DNA of 64,000 nt from Microcoleus sp. bin48.metabat.b7b8b9.023 (lineage in GTDB: Bacteria; Cyanobacteriota; Cyanobacteriia; Cyanobacteriales; Microcoleaceae), in contig NZ_JAAFKG010000034.1 of assembly GCF_013299185.1 (NCBI RefSeq), forward strand, positions 19,377-83,376. The letters are read 5' to 3'. Every line of letters begins with the position of its first letter. Within the stretch, counting starts at the first letter, position 1. A model generated the notes under the pieces. That model searched no databases. It was not told where the DNA came from and worked only from the letters and a program-made list of their open reading frames with translations. Made by a program: the position numbers and the translations under genes. Shown one piece after another: positions 30,247 through 39,958 of the stretch.

Positions 30247-32271
30247 TTAGAAACTAAAGGTTGTCCGCAGGACTCCTACCCAGATATCATCATTCTGTTT
30301 GTTGTGTTCTGGATTCAGAATCACGTAAACGCCCGGTGTCACCGAAATAAAGTCATTAACTTGGAAGCGATAGAAACCCTCTAAGTGATAAGAGGTGTCG
30401 CGGTCTCTTCTGACATCGCTCTGAGTAACTTTTGGCGGTACGCCGGCAATAAAACCGAGGAGGTTTCCAGGCTTGCCAAAATCTGGCAGGGCCAAGAAAA
30501 GAGCACCATTTTGAATAGTAGCGTCTCGATCTGCGCCACGTTCTTGGTGAGCCTTGGTGTAACCGTACCAACCACCCAACTGGAAGCGCGGGCTGGGTTT
30601 GAGGTTAAGTTGTACGCCAAAGTTATCTGATGCAGTCGATATTTGACCGAAGGGACGGTTAGCCAAGGAACTCCCGGTACTGCCCATGATCGCAACATCG
30701 CCACCCCGATTGTATTTCCGGGTGTAAGTTGCACCAATGTCAATAAATTTGCTTAGGGAGAAGTTGAGCTGACCCAAAGCGCTGAAAGAACCGTCGAAAA
30801 CGCCCCGACCATTAGCTGGGTTGGGAGCGTCGCCGTCGGAGGCGAGATAGGCTACTGTAGCTCTGACGGCGCCGAAGTTGTATTTCAGAGCAGCACCTGC
30901 TCCTTCGGGGCCGCGGAACACTGCTGGGTTGTAACGTCCAAAGGCGGAGAGAGCGCCGGTGCCACTACTTTCCAAGGGAGCATTCAGCTCAGCAACGTCA
31001 TCGAGCCTCAGTCCTTTCGGGCCGAACCAGACTGTAGCGTTGCCTGCGGGGAAGCGATACCACAATTGATCCAGGGAGAATTGGCTGCCGTCTTCGCCGG
31101 TGATGGCGAGGCGAGCCATGTTCGTATTAGTGGCAGTGGCTGCACCGTAGTTGGGGATGTTTCTAGCTTGCAAGCGGGTTCTGAGCAAGTCTTTGCCGGT
31201 GAAGCTGGTGTTGAAGTTCAACCGCACCCGGTAGCCGAGGGTGGTTGTAGTTTTGTCGTCGTGCTTGCCGACACCATCTCCGAAGCTGTCGCTGGCGAGA
31301 AAAATGGCTTCTCCTGCCAGTTTGGTTGTGGTGGAGAACTGGTTGGCTTCGAGTTCTGCGGTGCGAGCTTCCAGGCCGTCTACTCGTCCGCGCAGGGTAG
31401 CGAGTTCGGCTGCAAATTCTTCTTGCAGGCGTTGCAGGATGGCTAAGTCGTCTTTGGTGACGAAGGTCGATGTTGCCGAGCTAATTTGCTTGGTTACTTG
31501 GTCTAAGCAAGCGTTGACGCCGGCTGCAAATTCGTAGCGAGTCAGGGCGCGGTTGCCGCGGTAGGTTCCGTCGGGATAGCCGACGATACAACCGTAGCGT
31601 TCGACTAGGGATTGCAGGGCTTGGAATGCCCAATCTGTCGGCCGCACGTCGGATAGTTGAGAGACCGATGTCACTTGGGACATGGCTCCAGATGGTTCGG
31701 CGGGCAGGGCTTGGGGTGCTGCTGGGACGATCGGGCCGCCCATGCCTGCGGGTGCTGTCTGAGCAATTTCTACCTTGGCGGCTGGGGTGCTAGCAATTGC
31801 TGGCACTTCAGTTTTGGCGGTTGCTGTCGGGGTGCTTTCCACTGCCAAGTCTGAGGCTTGGGGCAATGGTTGGGCTGTGGTGACAGCAGGTAGGGGAGCG
31901 ATCGCTGCCGCTGTGGTGGCGGGGGCGATGGGCGCTGCTGCATTGATGTCGATCGCTGCTGTTTGCAGTTCTGTGGCGCTGGTTTCTGGTGCGATTGCTG
32001 CCAGTTTTTCGGCGTCTGCGGAGTTGGCTTCAGCAGTTTCGGCCGCCGGAGCGATGCTGTTTAAAGCCAGCTTTTCCGGGGCAGCAGGGGTTGCTGCAAC
32101 TGGTTCTACAATTTTTGACTCAGATGGCTGTGCTGTTGCTACCTGGTTGGCTTCAGCAGTTGCGGTCGCGGTTTCGGCTGCGATCGCAGCGGTACTGACG
32201 ACTGATGATAGCCCCAGAATTGCCGGGGATACTAGAAGTAAATTCCAAAAAGTTCTGTTCATTTTCCTCAC
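30247..32271 (-). CDS. SLH-domain outer-membrane porin (iron uptake porin family)
   Basis: 674 residues; a start three codons later is equally possible. A signal peptide (cut near AIAAE, about residue 32) is followed by an unusually long Ala/Pro/Thr/Glu linker (about 33-198). One SLH domain follows (about 205-262: DVRPTDWAFQALQ, IVGYPDGTYRGNRALTRYEFA), which anchors to the peptidoglycan-linked polymer. A coiled-coil stretch (about 265-310) and an OprB-type beta-barrel complete it, ending in VLRTTFSF with the C-terminal Phe needed for barrel insertion. This is the layout of cyanobacterial SomA/SomB-type porins. The extended Ala-rich linker is longer than in most members I know. Confidence 0.95.
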   Translation of the reverse strand: MRKMNRTFWNLLLVSPAILGLSSVVSTAAIAAETATATAEANQVATAQPSESKIVEPVAATPAAPEKLALNSIAPAAETAEANSADAEKLAAIAPETSATELQTAAIDINAAAPIAPATTAAAIAPLPAVTTAQPLPQASDLAVESTPTATAKTEVPAIASTPAAKVEIAQTAPAGMGGPIVPAAPQALPAEPSGAMSQVTSVSQLSDVRPTDWAFQALQSLVERYGCIVGYPDGTYRGNRALTRYEFAAGVNACLDQVTKQISSATSTFVTKDDLAILQRLQEEFAAELATLRGRVDGLEARTAELEANQFSTTTKLAGEAIFLASDSFGDGVGKHDDKTTTTLGYRVRLNFNTSFTGKDLLRTRLQARNIPNYGAATATNTNMARLAITGEDGSQFSLDQLWYRFPAGNATVWFGPKGLRLDDVAELNAPLESSGTGALSAFGRYNPAVFRGPEGAGAALKYNFGAVRATVAYLASDGDAPNPANGRGVFDGSFSALGQLNFSLSKFIDIGATYTRKYNRGGDVAIMGSTGSSLANRPFGQISTASDNFGVQLNLKPSPRFQLGGWYGYTKAHQERGADRDATIQNGALFLALPDFGKPGNLLGFIAGVPPKVTQSDVRRDRDTSYHLEGFYRFQVNDFISVTPGVYVILNPEHNKQNDDIWVGVLRTTFSF

Positions 32272-33472
32272 ACCTTCACACTCTATTCAACTCGATCGGC
32301 AATTCCCAACTGATACTTTTTGTGGTTCCTTGCCTGTTGACAATAACTGACAGAATAGAACCTATCCATAACTGTTGATGCACAGTAGGCGTGTCTAGTT
32401 CCTGCTTGAACGTAGAAGGCTGGCCCTTTTTACGGCCCAGACCTCAATTTAGGTCAAGCCCACTTTACACTACGGTTGATTATACCATCACTTGCTAATT
32501 TCATCTCTCGATCGCCAGACTTGCTTGAGTTGCTTTCTCCGACAGGGCGATCGACAACTGGTGGTAGGGGTTAGACCACAATTAGCCTCAAACTGACAAA
32601 TACTGATAGTCCTTGCTTATGTCTGAGTTAACAGACAGTTATCGGTAGGATTAGGGCTGCTTGTCGCATTCCTTATACAGCTTTCGATCCTATTATGTCA
32701 AGCTTTTTAACCTAACTTTAAACCTCGCGGCCCGGACGGGGTTATTTTTCCGCCAGCAGTGGGGAACGAAAGGTTAAACGCTGCTAGATGCACCCGTGGG
32801 AGCAAAATACCAGTCTTGACCAATTTGGGTGTTCTGATGCGCCCAAGGGCCGAGACTTGCCAGGGCGATCGGCATTTTTGAGATAGCCCGTTCGGCGGGT
32901 TTAATTTGCCACTATTAATTTGCCACTACTTTAACACAATTTTTTGTAGTTTGACAGTGGCAGCCGACTGAATATCTGTGACCTAAAATTAAAGTTTTGT
33001 TCCCTCGCTGCGAAGGAGTTTTACGGACAGTTATTTTTTTGGCACAGCCGATGTCTTTCAAATCACCTTTTGTATGTGATTTATGCTACTGAACAAGGAG
33101 CTATTGATCCTTCAGCATTCCTGGACGCATCAACCCGGTCAAATGGACGAAAATACTTGCTTCGAGCTATTCGCGCGCAGTAAAAAAAACGGTGTATCAG
33201 AGTAAAAATTGTCTCCTCGACTTTCCCCATTGACTGCTAACAGAATAAATAAGGCTCACAAATTATTAGAGGGAGATCTTATACCATTTATCTAAAATTG
33301 TGCAACACTCTTTGACCCCCCCCTAACCCCATGAATCAGGGGGGGGACAAGAATACTGTTGCATTCTTTTTTTAAATTGGTATTACAACCTGTAGGTTTG
33401 GCAATCCACTCAACCTCGCTCTGGTATGCTACATTGAGGCGCAGCATCTATCTTTTTTGACACCTTCCATCT
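32272..33472. other. Spacer of 1.2 kb without a recognisable gene
   Basis: It holds the upstream region of the porin and, at 33312-33375, a half copy of the c-rich/g-rich palindrome seen after atpC. A 40-codon frame at 33083-33205 starts with ATG and ends in TAA but has no supporting features. Nothing else stands out. Confidence 0.6.
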
Positions 33473-35095
33473 ATGACTTTGATTAAAAGCAAACTGGGCT
33501 TCTTAGTAGTTATCTTATTGATATTAGGATTGTTTTTTCGATTCACCAACATCGACACAAAGTTTTATTGGTATGATGAAGTATTTACTTCCCTGCGGGT
33601 TTCGGGATACACGCAAACAGAAGTGCTGCATGAAATAAGCAGCGTTCAGTTAGTCGGCGCACAAGATTTGATGAAATATCAGCGCTCCAATCCCGCAAAA
33701 AATTTTGGCGATACAATTAAAGGTATTGCCATTGAAGAACCTCAACTGCCACCTCTATATTTTCTGGCAGTCAAGTATTGGGGAAAACTATTCGGTGATT
33801 CTCCTTTATCGACCAGAAGTTTCTCAGTTTGGGTGAGTTTGTTAGCCTTTCCCGCTCTGTACTGGCTGTGCCGAGAATTGTTTCCTGCACCGGAAGTAGC
33901 CTGGATAGCCGTGGGATTGCTAGCAGTTTCTCCCTTGCACGTGCTTTACGCTCAAGAAGCTCGTCCCTACAGTTTGTGGCCGGCGCTGGTTTTGGTTTCT
34001 TGTGCGTCTCTGTTGCGAGCAATGCGGCTTCAAACTAGACTGAGTTGGAGCATTTACGCAGTAGCAACTATTCTGGGATTTTACACTCACTTGTTTAGCC
34101 TGTTAGTTGCCTTAGGACACGGAATTTATGTATGCGTCATCGAAGGTTGTAGGTTGACTGATAAGGTAGTTAATTACCTGATAGCAAGTGCTTTGTCTTT
34201 GTTAGCTTTTCTGCCTTGGATAGCAATTTTAGTAGTGAACGAAAAAGCGGCAACGGAGGCAACACGTTGGGCGAATGGAGACAGTAGCCTGCTATCTTTA
34301 GTTAATAATTGGAGCGGAAATATCGGTCGTATTTTTTGGGATTTTGGGCTAAATTCTCAGGCTGCATCAATATCTTTGATTGCCTTGATGGCAGCGACTT
34401 TGATTATATTGGCAATCGTAGGGTATGCGGTTTATTTTCTGTGTTGTGAGACAAAGAAACAGGTTTGGCTGTTTTTGCTGGTGTTGATGGCGGTGACAGC
34501 AGTGGCAGTGATGCTTCCAGATGTTATATTGGGAGGAATCCGATCGACTAAACCTCGCTACCTATTTCCGACTTATTTGGCGATGCAAATATCTGTGGCT
34601 TACCTGTTAGCGACTAAAATTAGCGCGCTGGGCGTGCCAAGCTGGAAACGGCAGATGTGGAAAGTTCTGACAGTTGTACTGCTAACGGGATCTGTGTTGT
34701 CGAATGCTGTTAGTTCTCAAGCCGAGACTTGGTGGACGAAGGAATTGGGCCGGGAAAATCCCGTAATTGCTCGGAGGATCGATCGTGCTCCAAAGCCGCT
34801 GGTTGTCAGTGATATCTCGGAAGTCACTCTGGGAAATATACTGTCAGTGAGTCATTTGTTAGAGCCGAAAGTGATGTGGCAATTGGTGTTGCTTGACCCC
34901 GAAGGACGCCGTCAAGCTCAGTTGCTAGACGCACCCGCGATACCCAAAATTCCCAGCGGTTTTAGCGATGTTTTTGTTTACGGGCGAACGCAGAATTTTA
35001 GTGCTAAGCTGGCAAAAATGCACAACTCGAAAATAGATGTGCCGAAAAAACAAACAATCCAAATGCTGTGGGTTGGCAAGTTAGAAAAAGAGTGA
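33473..35095 (+). CDS. Membrane glycosyltransferase, GT39/ArnT-like
   Basis: 540 residues, with about 11 hydrophobic helices. The first periplasmic loop carries the catalytic-type acidic pair Asp35-Glu36 in FYWYDEVFTSLR, and HVLYAQEARPYSLW follows near residue 160, both hallmarks of the dolichyl/undecaprenyl-phosphate-sugar transferases (PMT_2 group). A predicted periplasmic C-terminal domain (about 415-540) completes the protein. It would transfer a lipid-linked sugar to a surface acceptor. The next gene begins 5 bp after its stop and is also a glycosyltransferase, so the two form an operon. Confidence 0.88.
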   Translation: MTLIKSKLGFLVVILLILGLFFRFTNIDTKFYWYDEVFTSLRVSGYTQTEVLHEISSVQLVGAQDLMKYQRSNPAKNFGDTIKGIAIEEPQLPPLYFLAVKYWGKLFGDSPLSTRSFSVWVSLLAFPALYWLCRELFPAPEVAWIAVGLLAVSPLHVLYAQEARPYSLWPALVLVSCASLLRAMRLQTRLSWSIYAVATILGFYTHLFSLLVALGHGIYVCVIEGCRLTDKVVNYLIASALSLLAFLPWIAILVVNEKAATEATRWANGDSSLLSLVNNWSGNIGRIFWDFGLNSQAASISLIALMAATLIILAIVGYAVYFLCCETKKQVWLFLLVLMAVTAVAVMLPDVILGGIRSTKPRYLFPTYLAMQISVAYLLATKISALGVPSWKRQMWKVLTVVLLTGSVLSNAVSSQAETWWTKELGRENPVIARRIDRAPKPLVVSDISEVTLGNILSVSHLLEPKVMWQLVLLDPEGRRQAQLLDAPAIPKIPSGFSDVFVYGRTQNFSAKLAKMHNSKIDVPKKQTIQMLWVGKLEKE

Positions 35096-35100
35096 GAGTT

Positions 35101-36048
35101 ATGGAAGATTTTGGTATTATTATTGCCTGCTGCGACCAGGATTATCTGTTTGCTAAGGGTTGCTGTGCTAGCATTCGATATTTCCTGGGAGATGTACCGA
35201 TTTGTTTGTTGATTGACGGTACGTTTTCTGTGAGTGCTTTGGAAAAGTCTTACGGGGTGCGAGTTATCGATCGCACAAACGTTTCCCAAGAGGTTCTCAG
35301 AAAGAGGAGTTTTGGCTGGGGCAAAACTAAAATGATTGCTTTCTGGGAAAGCCCTTGGTCGAATTTTATGGTGTTGGATGCCGATACAATCGTCTGGGGC
35401 GATGTTCTGAAATTGGCTAATTTTAAAGAATTTGATTTTACGATAGATAAGCCTTGTTACGATTACTCGGATGCTGATGTTTCGGAATTTTTCTTTGATA
35501 TTCCGGGCGTTGAAAAGCATTTCCCGAACTTTCGGTGGGCCGAATCGCGATCGAACTATTTCTGCACGGGTACTTTTTTTGCTAAACGCGGTATTTTTAG
35601 CTTGGAAGAATACATAGAAATTTTAGATTTTACGGAGGTCAATCCGGGGATATTTAAGTACGGAGAAATGGGTTTTTTGAACTTTATGATTTTCCGAGCG
35701 GCCCAAGAAAATCGGCTGCGGGTGCAGAATGTGGATATGCAGTTATTGGTGCCGGATTTTGACCAGGATTTGCTGAGAAAGCAGTTTCCGGTGGCAGAAA
35801 ACGGGCCTGCGGGCGATCGCGAGTCGGCGACTGTGATTCACTGGTGCGGGCCGAAGCCGACTTTATCGACATCTAAAGTTTACTCGGAACCGATGAATTT
35901 TTGCCGCCGCAAGTGTCAGGAGGATGCTTGGAACCGCACGGGTTTGGCTGCGGAGATGTCGCTGCAAGTTGAGGATTTGCAGCGATCGATCTATGTGTAT
36001 AAGAATAAGTTTAAGAAGAAGTTTCGGCAGTTAGTGCGATCGACCTGA
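35101..36048 (+). CDS. Nucleotide-sugar glycosyltransferase (GT-A, GT8-like)
   Basis: 315 residues from the ATG at 35101; a start 33 bases earlier would overlap the previous gene. The fold cues are the opening GIIIACCDQDYLFAKGCCASI, a strand-loop set, and the metal-binding DxD motif, Asp93-Ala-Asp95 in FMVLDADTIVWGD. Further along are FCTGTFFAKRG and VIHWCGPKP; the latter is the typical C-terminal HWCG/HxxG-type site. It is cytosolic, using a nucleotide sugar. Together with the membrane transferase before it, it probably builds and places one surface glycan. Confidence 0.85.
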   Translation: MEDFGIIIACCDQDYLFAKGCCASIRYFLGDVPICLLIDGTFSVSALEKSYGVRVIDRTNVSQEVLRKRSFGWGKTKMIAFWESPWSNFMVLDADTIVWGDVLKLANFKEFDFTIDKPCYDYSDADVSEFFFDIPGVEKHFPNFRWAESRSNYFCTGTFFAKRGIFSLEEYIEILDFTEVNPGIFKYGEMGFLNFMIFRAAQENRLRVQNVDMQLLVPDFDQDLLRKQFPVAENGPAGDRESATVIHWCGPKPTLSTSKVYSEPMNFCRRKCQEDAWNRTGLAAEMSLQVEDLQRSIYVYKNKFKKKFRQLVRST

Positions 36049-36060
36049 AAAGATACCACA

Positions 36061-36600
36061 ATTAAGTTTGTAGTAAGGACTTTAGTCCTTATAATTATCG
36101 TCGGCAATTAAGTTTGTAGTAAGGACTTTAGTCCTTATAATTATCGTCGGTAGATTACCGATAGTCCAATTAGTTCGTAGTGAGGATTTCAGTCATAAGA
36201 AAAGAAGGACTAAAGTCCTCACTACGAACCTATTTTATTGGAAAGAAGGACTAAAGTCCTCACTACGAACCTATTTTATTATGCTTGTTGATGTGTCATA
36301 AGAAAAGAAGGACTAAAGTCCTCACTACGAACCTATTTTATTGGAAAGAAGGACTAAAGTCCTCACTACGAACCTATTTTATTATGCTTGTTGATGTGTC
36401 ATAAGAAAAGAAGGACTAAAGTCCTCACTACGAACCTATTTTATTGGAAAGAAGGACTAAAGTCCTCACTACGAACCTATTTTATTATGCTTGTTGATGT
36501 GTCATAAGAAAAGAAGGACTAAAGTCCTCACTACGAACCTATTTTATTGGAAAGAAGGACTAAAGTCCTCACTACGAACCAAGTTTATTATGCTTGTTGA
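36061..36600. repeat. Array of gtagtgaggactttagtcc palindromes, 103-bp period
   Basis: Two 46-bp units (36061-36152) with tttgtagtaaggactttagtcc are followed by a derivative at 36172-36238. After these come repeats of 103 bp, with equivalent points at 36295, 36398 and 36501. Each 103-bp unit has two half-palindromes (ggactaaagtcc) separated by tattttattgga or by the longer tattatgcttgttgatgtg. It lies between the glycosyltransferases and the following minus-strand gene. Short reading frames inside are artefacts. Confidence 0.9.
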
Positions 36601-36635
36601 TGTGAATATTATTCATCGAGCGAGCGATCGACAAT

Positions 36636-38717
36636 TTAACCTTCCAGGGGCAAAGTGGGCGCGGCTGGCGGTAAAACTTGGCGGTGCACGCTGACTTTGT
36701 GACTTTCCCGCTGAGTTTGCATTTCGACGGCGATCGCCTCAAATTCAATTTCCATGCAGCCGTAGGGAATCTCTAACTCGATACTTGCTCGCATATTTCC
36801 TAACCCGGTAGCTGTAAATTCGGTAATCCAGCGCGGCCCGTCCAGAATTAGGTAGGTTTGCCGATCGAATACCCAAACTTTTACATAAATCCGCGGCATT
36901 AATTCCGGTAGTTGCACTTTCACTGTTACAGCCTGGCCTGCAAGGATTTGGGCGCGCGGCAATTCCAGGATGGGCATCGGTACTGACTCGTCTTCTGACA
37001 AAACGTAGGGAGTTGGTGGAGTTGCTTCTGCTTCTATTTTGGTGGTTTTTTGGGCAACTGGTTTCGGCTGCGGGGGCTCGTCAAACACCACAAATTCTTT
37101 CGCTTCCGGGCCAGTAGGTTGCGGTTGGGAAATGGTTTCCCTGATGGCTGGTTGCACTTTAGTTGGGCTGCTTTCTTCCACGACGGTAATTGCGTCGCTG
37201 GTATTGGGGGCTGCTTTTGGAGTTGGCGAGAGGCTGGTTGCTTTCAGCCATTCGGGGGATTCGCCGGTGCTGGCTAGGGAACTCAGTCGCGACCAAAATC
37301 TATTTTGGACGTTTAAGGTTTGAAATGCCTTTTGTGAGGGGGGTGGCGTAGGTTCTGGGGCTGGTGTTTCTGGTTCGGGGGTGTTTTGGGGTTTTTGGTC
37401 GATCGCCCGAACTTCGACTTTTTCTGGGGTAGTTGCGATGTCTGAGGGTTTGCTTGGTTGGTCGATCGCCCCGGCGGATGTTCTAGACGTATTGGTGATT
37501 TCTGAGAGCAATTGCGATCGGCTGCTGTCGGGCAGTTTGTTACCGAATGCTGGCAATTCTAGGCCGCCGGCACTGGGAGTCTGGCGGGAATTTAGTTGAG
37601 GGGGTAGGGATTCATTGCTTAAAGATTCATTGATGGCGACTTCTGAGGGAGATGGCAGATCTAACGCTTTTTGTGCTACCCGGAGAAAGGATGGATGTAC
37701 TTCTTTTCGAGGTGGTCTGACTGCTGTTGGAGAGGGATCGGCTTGATGTTTTTCTTCGATGAAATCGTCTTTAATTACTTCTAGCAGGTGTTCTAAACGG
37801 GCTGTAATTGTGAATAGTTTGGTCGCTAAAGTTACACCGCCGCTGCTGAGAATTGCTTCTCCTAAAATTAGGCGACTTTTGCAGTCGGCTGGGATGTAGG
37901 TGACGCAGGCAAAGATACAGGGGGGAGCTTGTTCTGGCATCGGCTGCTCGATTTGGGCGAGTATTTGTGAGGTTTGGGGATCTCGCAGGTAAATTTGCAG
38001 TTGTGCTGAACCGATGAGTTTTTGGAGTTCTAGAAGTTGGGATTCTGGGATGGGAGGTGGTGTTCTTTTGGTTTTTTGAGGTGGTTGGGGAATGTCGATT
38101 TTGCCGGAAATGATTAAGGGGCGGCCGAGTTGGGTGATGAAGGTTTCTCGATCGAGAACGAGTTCAAGTTCGAGTTTGGCTGGGGGTTGCGGCGGCTGAG
38201 CGGTTTGGGGAAGTGGAAATTGGTAGATTTTGGTCGGCTGTGGTGGAGGTGGAGGTGGGGCTGGGATTTGGGTTGGTGTTCGATCGACTGCTGCTGCTGT
38301 TTGTGAGGCTGAGGGGGAAGCGGCGGCTTCGGAGGAGTCGATCGCGGGTAGGGGTTCGGAAGTTTCCGATTCTGCGGGCAATACTTCTAATTGCACGCCG
38401 TACTGCCAAGATTTTGCTGGTTCTGATTTGGGATCTGGCAAGCAGGAGAGTTCCCACATTCCCGGTTTGAGACGGGTGTAGGGAATGATCACGACTAATC
38501 CTTCGGGGTTTGTGCGGGCGGATCTGCTTTGGACTTTCCGCTGGGGGGCAGTTTCGTCAAAGGATGTATGGACGATCCGAATTTCGATGTCGGTGTTGGG
38601 GTGCTGAATGCGCGCCACGACGCGATATTTGCCTTCTAGAATTTCCACGTCGGGGGTTTCTAGGGGCAACCAGGCGCGATCGCCCTCTTTCTGTAGTAAA
38701 AATTCTAATTTTTTCAT
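36636..38717 (-). CDS. Conserved proline-rich protein of unknown function
   Basis: 693 residues from the ATG at 38717, preceded by a purine-rich stretch; 13 extra codons upstream are unlikely. The N-terminal domain (about 1-115) looks like a beta-sandwich (KKLEFLLQKEGDRAWLPLE, VEILEGKYRVVARI, MWELSCLPD). A Pro/Gln-rich linker follows (about 118-185), then a second structured part (about 185-330). A long disordered region, rich in Pro, Ser, Glu and Thr, is next (about 335-560), and a last beta-rich domain (about 590-693) ends it. There is no signal peptide and no membrane helix. I recognise this only as the kind of cyanobacterial protein annotated as hypothetical. The two beta domains may bind a polymer; that is conjecture. 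Confidence 0.8.
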   Translation of the reverse strand: MKKLEFLLQKEGDRAWLPLETPDVEILEGKYRVVARIQHPNTDIEIRIVHTSFDETAPQRKVQSRSARTNPEGLVVIIPYTRLKPGMWELSCLPDPKSEPAKSWQYGVQLEVLPAESETSEPLPAIDSSEAAASPSASQTAAAVDRTPTQIPAPPPPPPQPTKIYQFPLPQTAQPPQPPAKLELELVLDRETFITQLGRPLIISGKIDIPQPPQKTKRTPPPIPESQLLELQKLIGSAQLQIYLRDPQTSQILAQIEQPMPEQAPPCIFACVTYIPADCKSRLILGEAILSSGGVTLATKLFTITARLEHLLEVIKDDFIEEKHQADPSPTAVRPPRKEVHPSFLRVAQKALDLPSPSEVAINESLSNESLPPQLNSRQTPSAGGLELPAFGNKLPDSSRSQLLSEITNTSRTSAGAIDQPSKPSDIATTPEKVEVRAIDQKPQNTPEPETPAPEPTPPPSQKAFQTLNVQNRFWSRLSSLASTGESPEWLKATSLSPTPKAAPNTSDAITVVEESSPTKVQPAIRETISQPQPTGPEAKEFVVFDEPPQPKPVAQKTTKIEAEATPPTPYVLSEDESVPMPILELPRAQILAGQAVTVKVQLPELMPRIYVKVWVFDRQTYLILDGPRWITEFTATGLGNMRASIELEIPYGCMEIEFEAIAVEMQTQRESHKVSVHRQVLPPAAPTLPLEG

Positions 38718-38994
38718 GTTTTGTTTCCCCTTGAAGGTTCCCGCTCGATTTGTCACAGGTTGGTGGTGGTTGGTTGAGCGACAGCTAAAGATATGTAATT
38801 ACTTTATGTTTTATAGCGTATCATCTGTTTCGATTCAGAGGCTCGATCGGCAGAATCCCTCACCGGAAAGGGCCTTGCCGTTTCCTTAGAAATATCGTTG
38901 CGTACAATTATCGCTCTTGGAGAGCGATCGACTTACCAACCCAATCCAAAATCTAAAATCTAAAATCCATTGACGGCGGCCCCACAAGCCGCTA

Positions 38995-39217
38995 CGCTGT
39001 GAAATTAAGGTTGCTTTGCTCGAAGAGGAAGCAGCCAGAGTGGCCCGAAAATCTAGTTGCACTCCCTCCGCTTCGCTTCGCCCAAAGCTGTTACCAGCAG
39101 CTAAGGACAGCTAACCGCCAAACTGATACGAGCAGTCTGGAGGCTAATCGAGAATAACATTCTCTGTAGCCGCCCTGCTTTGCGTTACCGTGCGGGGCGG
39201 CTGGGTTTTTGGGTTTT
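38995..39217 (+). ncRNA. Candidate small RNA or attenuator with terminator
   Basis: Hairpins in order: ggttgctt/aagcagcc (39009-39016 with 39029-39036), gtta...taac around agct/agct (39090-39115), and gagaat/attctc (39150-39164). A strong terminator follows, agccgccc/gggcggct (39168-39175 with 39195-39202), then gggttttt. The next ATG is 38 bases beyond. This could be an independent RNA or the leader of the small protein gene at 39255. No known RNA family is recognised. Confidence 0.45.
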
Positions 39218-39254
39218 CCTGACCAGAAAAACCAAAAACTAGGAGACCATAATT

Positions 39255-39488
39255 ATGTCACAGGAATTTTTGCCTGACGATAACTCGTCCGAGCGTCCAA
39301 ATGACGACTCTGAATCGGAACAGGAAGTCTTGCAGATAACCGTTGTCGGTTCCCACAAAGCCGTGTTAGAAACCATCCACACCTTATACAGGCTGGGCTT
39401 TGCAGCAGTCGGCGATTGGAGTCCTCCGCAGCGGGGGCCAAAACCGGGACAAGTTATTAGCGTGCTGATTCGTCGATCCAAAGTCTAG
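39255..39488 (+). CDS. Small conserved cyanobacterial protein
   Basis: 77 residues. An acidic, disordered start (FLPDDNSSERPNDDSESEQE) is followed by a compact beta-alpha-beta piece: VLQITVVGSHKAVLETIHTL, then GFAAVGDWSPPQRGPKPGQVISVLIRR. I recall close relatives in many cyanobacteria, always of unknown function. AGGAGA lies nine bases upstream. The structured spacer before it, ending in a terminator-like hairpin, suggests attenuation. Confidence 0.75.
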   Translation: MSQEFLPDDNSSERPNDDSESEQEVLQITVVGSHKAVLETIHTLYRLGFAAVGDWSPPQRGPKPGQVISVLIRRSKV

Positions 39489-39512
39489 AAATGGGCGGGC
39501 CTTCGAGGTGAT

Positions 39513-39640
39513 AAGGATCGCGAATTAAATAATTTACAGAAGTTTGTGGGGTGGGCGGGACGCTCGGCGGCTCTTTCTGGACGGGCGGGACGCCCATCCC
39601 ACAAGCATAAAAATTGTAAGTTATTTAATTCTCATTCCTA
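39513..39640. repeat. MITE-like element with 19-bp imperfect terminal inverted repeats (copy A)
   Basis: Left end aggatcgcgaattaaataa (39514-39532); right end ttatttaattctcattcct (39621-39639), its near-complement. The interior is a gggcgggacgcccatcccaca palindrome. Copies B (47571-47691) and C (63771-63873, cut) share both the ends and the middle. Confidence 0.75.
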
Positions 39641-39958
39641 AGCTGTTGATCCGTAGAGTCCCGCGCCGGACTTAGGCTTGGTCTTTGGTCGTGTCAACAA
39701 TCGCGTTAAACCCGCAGTCCGGCAGGGGTTTAAACCCCTGCCTCAAAGCAAAAGTCCTCTGAAGAGGACTGAAGAACTCATCAGTCCTCTTCAGAGGACT
39801 TTCGCTATTAGACAGGGACTTGAGTCCCTGGCGGTCTTTCGGGTGAAGCGCGATCCGGGACGATCGCGATCCGTAGAGTCCCGCGCCGGACACGGCAATA
39901 CAGTTTCCCTAGAGATTTCCAATTGTAAAACAGACATCTTGCCTGTTTCTACCCACAA

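Noticed and set aside
33083..33205. 40-codon frame
   Set aside because: A start and stop are present, but nothing supports translation; left as part of the spacer.
39009..39040. SRP RNA (ffs), because of aggaagcagcc
   Set aside because: The opposite strand of the internal loop (cagg) and the GGAA tetraloop context are missing; the segment simply pairs with ggttgctt.
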